Shown here piece after piece: positions 13,386 to 15,854 of a stretch of 15,854 nucleotides of DNA. How positions within the stretch are numbered: position 1 is the first letter of the stretch; the number at the start of each line of letters is the position of its first letter. Source of the DNA: Pseudomonadota bacterium (GTDB lineage: Bacteria > Pseudomonadota > Gammaproteobacteria > Burkholderiales > Burkholderiaceae_B); NCBI GenBank assembly GCA_021793875.1, contig JAJYRX010000010.1, positions 1 to 15,854 on the forward strand. Reading direction: 5' to 3'. Position numbers and translations under genes: made by a program. The notes below the pieces were generated by a model. The model worked only from the letters and a program-made list of their open reading frames with translations, was not told the DNA's origin and ran no database searches.

Positions 13386-14540
13386 TTAGACGGTGGAAGA
13401 ATCAGGGGTTGTATAACCTGTAATACTTAGGCCAAAACCGGCCATACTTGGCATTTTACGCGGACGCGCTAGCAGTCGGGCTTTACCCACGTTTAGGTCT
13501 CGCAAAATTTGTGCCCCTATACCATAGGTACGGAGGTCGTAACGCCCATGTGGGTTGTGCGTTGAACTGGTAGGATCTGTCTGCTGCCACTGCTTAACTT
13601 GGTCGAAGATGGAGTTGTCGCTAGAATTGCAGTTCAGCAACACCATGACTCCGGCCTCAGATTGAAGTATAGCCTGCATAGACTCTTCTGTGCTCCAGCT
13701 ATGTGCAGTTTCTGTGCAAAACAGAATATCCAGCAAATTAGTTGGCTCGTGCACCCGTACAAGTGTTTCCACCTCGGGATTAATGGTTCCATGCACCAAT
13801 GCCAAGTGTAAAGCCCCCGATGCCAAGTCACGGTATGCAACAGACTTGAATTCACCCCATGGCGTGTTCATTTCCCGACAACCAAGCCTGGAGATCATGG
13901 ATTCATGCTCACTGCGATACTGAATAAGGTCGGCAATAGTGCCTATTTTTAGATCATGCTCACGTGCGAAATTTATAAGGTCAGGCAAGCGAGCCATGGT
14001 TCCATCTGGCTTCAATATTTCGCAGATTACTGCCGCGGGAGTTAAACCAGCAAGGTGAGTTAGATCGCATCCGGCCTCTGTATGCCCAGCTCTAACAAGA
14101 ACCCCACCACGCACCGCTTGAACAGGAAAGATATGACCTGGTTGGACTAGATCAGATGGCTTAGCATCACGTGCGATTGCTGCCCGCACAGTACGCGCCC
14201 TATCAGCAGCAGATATGCCAGTTTCCACCCCTTCTGCGGCCTCTATAGACACAGTGAAATTGGTTCCAAACCTGGCGCCGTTACGTGATGCCATAAGGGG
14301 AAGATCAAGCTGTTTGCAGCGCTCTTCTGTTAGGGTAAGACAAACTAACCCTCGCGCGTGAGTAACCATGAAATTAATAGCTTCGGGAGTTATAAATTCG
14401 GCTGCTATTACAAGATCGCCCTCGTTTTCACGGTCTTCTTCATCTACCAGGATGACCATACGGCCAGACCTTAGCTCTGCCACTATTTCAGGAACACTAG
14501 CTATATTAGACTCCAGAGTATTACGCTCTACGCGGCTCAT
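13386..14540 (-). CDS. ribB: 3,4-dihydroxy-2-butanone 4-phosphate synthase fused to a degenerate GTP cyclohydrolase II-like domain (RibBX type)
   Basis: Residues 1-205 are a complete RibB domain, which turns ribulose 5-phosphate into 3,4-dihydroxy-2-butanone 4-phosphate. It shows the acidic loop DEEDRENEGD (33-42), PGHIFPV (134-140) and RAGHTEAGCDL (150-160). Residues about 215-384 have the outline of GTP cyclohydrolase II, including LVRVHEPTN (260-268) and a C-terminal YGIGAQILRDLNVGKARLL. The zinc-binding Cys cluster of active enzymes (GDVFGSxRCDC type) is missing: the stretch at 262-282 has a single Cys275. This is the RibX type described in many Proteobacteria, thought to lack cyclohydrolase activity, so a separate ribA should exist elsewhere. 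The start is ATG with a GAGG ribosome binding site. No FMN riboswitch lies upstream. Often annotated ribBA. Confidence 0.93.
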   Translation of the reverse strand: MSRVERNTLESNIASVPEIVAELRSGRMVILVDEEDRENEGDLVIAAEFITPEAINFMVTHARGLVCLTLTEERCKQLDLPLMASRNGARFGTNFTVSIEAAEGVETGISAADRARTVRAAIARDAKPSDLVQPGHIFPVQAVRGGVLVRAGHTEAGCDLTHLAGLTPAAVICEILKPDGTMARLPDLINFAREHDLKIGTIADLIQYRSEHESMISRLGCREMNTPWGEFKSVAYRDLASGALHLALVHGTINPEVETLVRVHEPTNLLDILFCTETAHSWSTEESMQAILQSEAGVMVLLNCNSSDNSIFDQVKQWQQTDPTSSTHNPHGRYDLRTYGIGAQILRDLNVGKARLLARPRKMPSMAGFGLSITGYTTPDSSTV

Positions 14541-14601
14541 TAAAACCTCACCTTATAAAAACCTATAGTAATTGTAACGCCCATAAACTTTATAGACACA
14601 G

Positions 14602-15648
14602 CTATTTGCTAGCCATGTCGCTATTAAGGAGCGCTGCCGCAAATTCACTGGCAACAAAAGGCTGCAAATCATGCATGCCCTCACCTACACCTATCCAATA
14701 TACCGGCACAGGTCGTACACCTTGGCTGCCTGCGGCTACAGCCGCAAGTACCCCGCCTTTGGCGGTACCATCTAGCTTTGTAACAACCAGACCTGTAAGC
14801 TCTATAGCTGCATCAAATGATCGTATTTGAGCCAATACGTTTTGACCGGTATTACCGTCAACAACCAGCAAAACTTCATGTGGTGCACTATCATCCGCCT
14901 TTTTTATTACTCTTCTGATTTTTTTTAACTCTTCCATAAGGTGAGTTTGAGTTGGCAACCTACCAGCCGTATCTACCATAACAACATCAACACCTCTGGC
15001 TTTGCCAGCATTTACTGCGTCGTATGCAACAGCAGCTGGATCGCCCCCTTCTTGAGCTATAACGGTAACGTTGTTACGCTCTCCCCAAACAGCTAGCTGC
15101 TCGCGAGCTGCAGCTCGGAAAGTATCACCAGCAGCCAGCAAAACCTTGGCTCCGCCTGACTGGAATGCATTTGCCAACTTACCTATAGAAGTGGTTTTAC
15201 CGGCTCCATTAACACCGGCTATCATGACAACTAGAGGCTTAGATGTATTAAGATCGAACTGTTTTTCCAGAGGTTTTAAATGCTCGGTAAGAATTTCCTG
15301 TAAAGCCGCGCGTGCCTGATTAACATCTGATAAATTGTTTTTTCGTACCCTTGAGCGCAACTCTTTAAGTAATGAGGTTGTAGCTTCCATACCGGCATCA
15401 GCCATAATAAGAGCTGTTTCAAGCTCTTCGTACAAATCCTCATCGAGACGGGCACCGGAAAAAATACCGCCAATATTCTGACCGGTACGAGACAGGCCTT
15501 TACGTAGCCGTGTCAACCAAGAGGTAGATGGAACCTCTGGTTCTGAGGTAGGCTCTTGTTGCAAAGTTGTGTCATATTTTGCCTGATCAACAGCTTGATT
15601 TTTTTCTTCTGCAACTGAACTTTTCTTACTTTTTAAAAATTTAAACAT
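14602..15648 (-). CDS. ftsY: Signal recognition particle receptor FtsY
   Basis: FtsY is the membrane-associated GTPase that receives SRP-ribosome complexes and passes them to the Sec translocon. The 348-residue protein has a short charged N-terminal A domain (about 1-45), then the helical N domain and the G domain. The G domain shows GVNGAGKTT (145-153), AAGDTFRAAAREQL (172-185), VDTAGR (225-230), TKLDG (290-294) and YWIGVGEGMHDLQPF (317-331). The A domain is much shorter than in the 497-residue E. coli protein, as is common outside Enterobacteria. The ATG has no recognisable ribosome binding site. It leads the minus-strand operon and is divergent from rsmD across 58 bases, the arrangement also seen in E. 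coli. Confidence 0.97.
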   Translation of the reverse strand: MFKFLKSKKSSVAEEKNQAVDQAKYDTTLQQEPTSEPEVPSTSWLTRLRKGLSRTGQNIGGIFSGARLDEDLYEELETALIMADAGMEATTSLLKELRSRVRKNNLSDVNQARAALQEILTEHLKPLEKQFDLNTSKPLVVMIAGVNGAGKTTSIGKLANAFQSGGAKVLLAAGDTFRAAAREQLAVWGERNNVTVIAQEGGDPAAVAYDAVNAGKARGVDVVMVDTAGRLPTQTHLMEELKKIRRVIKKADDSAPHEVLLVVDGNTGQNVLAQIRSFDAAIELTGLVVTKLDGTAKGGVLAAVAAGSQGVRPVPVYWIGVGEGMHDLQPFVASEFAAALLNSDMASK

Positions 15649-15652
15649 ACAA

Positions 15653-15682
15653 TTTACACTGTTTACAGAATGAGTTGATAAG
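15653..15682 (+). promoter_or_regulatory. Candidate rsmD promoter in the ftsY-rsmD divergent region
   Basis: TTTACA (15653-15658) and GATAAG (15677-15682) are 18 bases apart. A second TTTACA at 15662 repeats the -35 box. The match of the -10 box is modest and the region is AT-rich, so this is tentative. The 58-base gap must hold start signals for both rsmD and ftsY. Confidence 0.35.
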
Positions 15683-15706
15683 TGCCCTAGGCATCAGAAT
15701 ATAAAC

Positions 15707-15854
15707 GTGAAGAAACATACAGTTCGTATTGTAGGCGGTGAATACCGTCGTACCAGCATATCTGTTCTTGACCTAGAGGGTTTAAGACCAACCCCGGATC
15801 GCGTAAAAGAAACCTTATTTAATTGGATAAGCCATATATGGCAGCAGAAATACA
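15707..15854 (+). CDS. rsmD: 16S rRNA (guanine966-N2)-methyltransferase RsmD, N-terminal part (3' end outside window)
   Basis: From GTG at 15707 the frame stays open to the right edge, giving 49 codons. The product MKKHTVRIVGGEYRRTS, followed by LEGLRPTPDRVKETLFNWI, matches the start of RsmD, which methylates G966 of 16S rRNA in the assembled 30S subunit. The methyltransferase SAM motifs lie beyond the window. An in-frame TGA at 15671-15673 limits upstream starts, and GTG is the only standard start before the conserved VRIVGG segment. The ribosome binding site is weak. Its divergent position next to ftsY agrees with the conserved rsmD/ftsY neighbourhood of Proteobacteria. Confidence 0.9.
   Translation, partial: MKKHTVRIVGGEYRRTSISVLDLEGLRPTPDRVKETLFNWISHIWQQKY

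Noticed and set aside
14541..14601. Possible FMN riboswitch upstream of ribB
   Set aside because: The gap to ftsY is only 61 bases and shows none of the conserved RFN-element segments. ribB probably shares the ftsY transcript.

Overview
The window reads as a chromosomal segment of a betaproteobacterium, most likely Burkholderiales and near Alcaligenaceae, with a moderately AT-rich genome (judged by eye, not computed). The clues are the order ftsY-ribB(X)-ribH-nusB-thiL-pgpA-pncC, a two-domain RibB protein with a degenerate second domain, a type-2 PyrF, a CIRCE-controlled groESL with a heat-shock-type promoter, and a GroEL ending in GGM repeats. It is gene-dense and mostly housekeeping. I see no mobile element, CRISPR array, tRNA or rRNA, and no gene-free stretch over 300 bases.

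Left part (1-4579), mostly plus strand, metabolic. It opens with the 3' end of a glutaryl-CoA dehydrogenase gene closed by a strong hairpin terminator. Next come a crotonase-fold gene and an NADH:quinone reductase/nitronate monooxygenase-type flavoprotein gene, which probably form an operon. Then comes ddh for meso-diaminopimelate dehydrogenase. An alpha/beta hydrolase gene (minus) converges on ddh with one base between stop codons. A MaoC-like hot-dog gene (plus) converges on ahpF with three bases between.

Middle part (4583-9933), all minus strand, stress response. In transcription order it is groES-groEL, terminator, pyrF, then ahpC-ahpF. The groESL promoter has a sigma32-like and an overlapping sigma70-like form, with a perfect CIRCE at the start site. 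The ahpC promoter is a near-consensus sigma70 promoter with an OxyR-type site against its -35 box, and that site overlaps the pyrF stop codon. Two hairpins separate ahpC from ahpF.

Right part (9934-15648), minus strand, one tightly packed probable operon: ftsY, ribB(X), ribH, nusB, thiL, pgpA, pncC, hslR. It joins membrane protein targeting, riboflavin synthesis, antitermination, thiamine pyrophosphate formation, phospholipid synthesis, NMN salvage and a heat-shock ribosome-rescue factor. Past ftsY, the first 49 codons of divergent rsmD run off the right edge.

I found no convincing undescribed system. The points that most deserve checking are regulatory layouts (groESL, ahpC, the ahpC-ahpF gap, the groEL-pyrF junction, the crotonase-gene leader) and protein variants (RibB with a zinc-less GTP cyclohydrolase-like domain, an Asp-rich tail on RibH, a crotonase lacking both hydratase glutamates).
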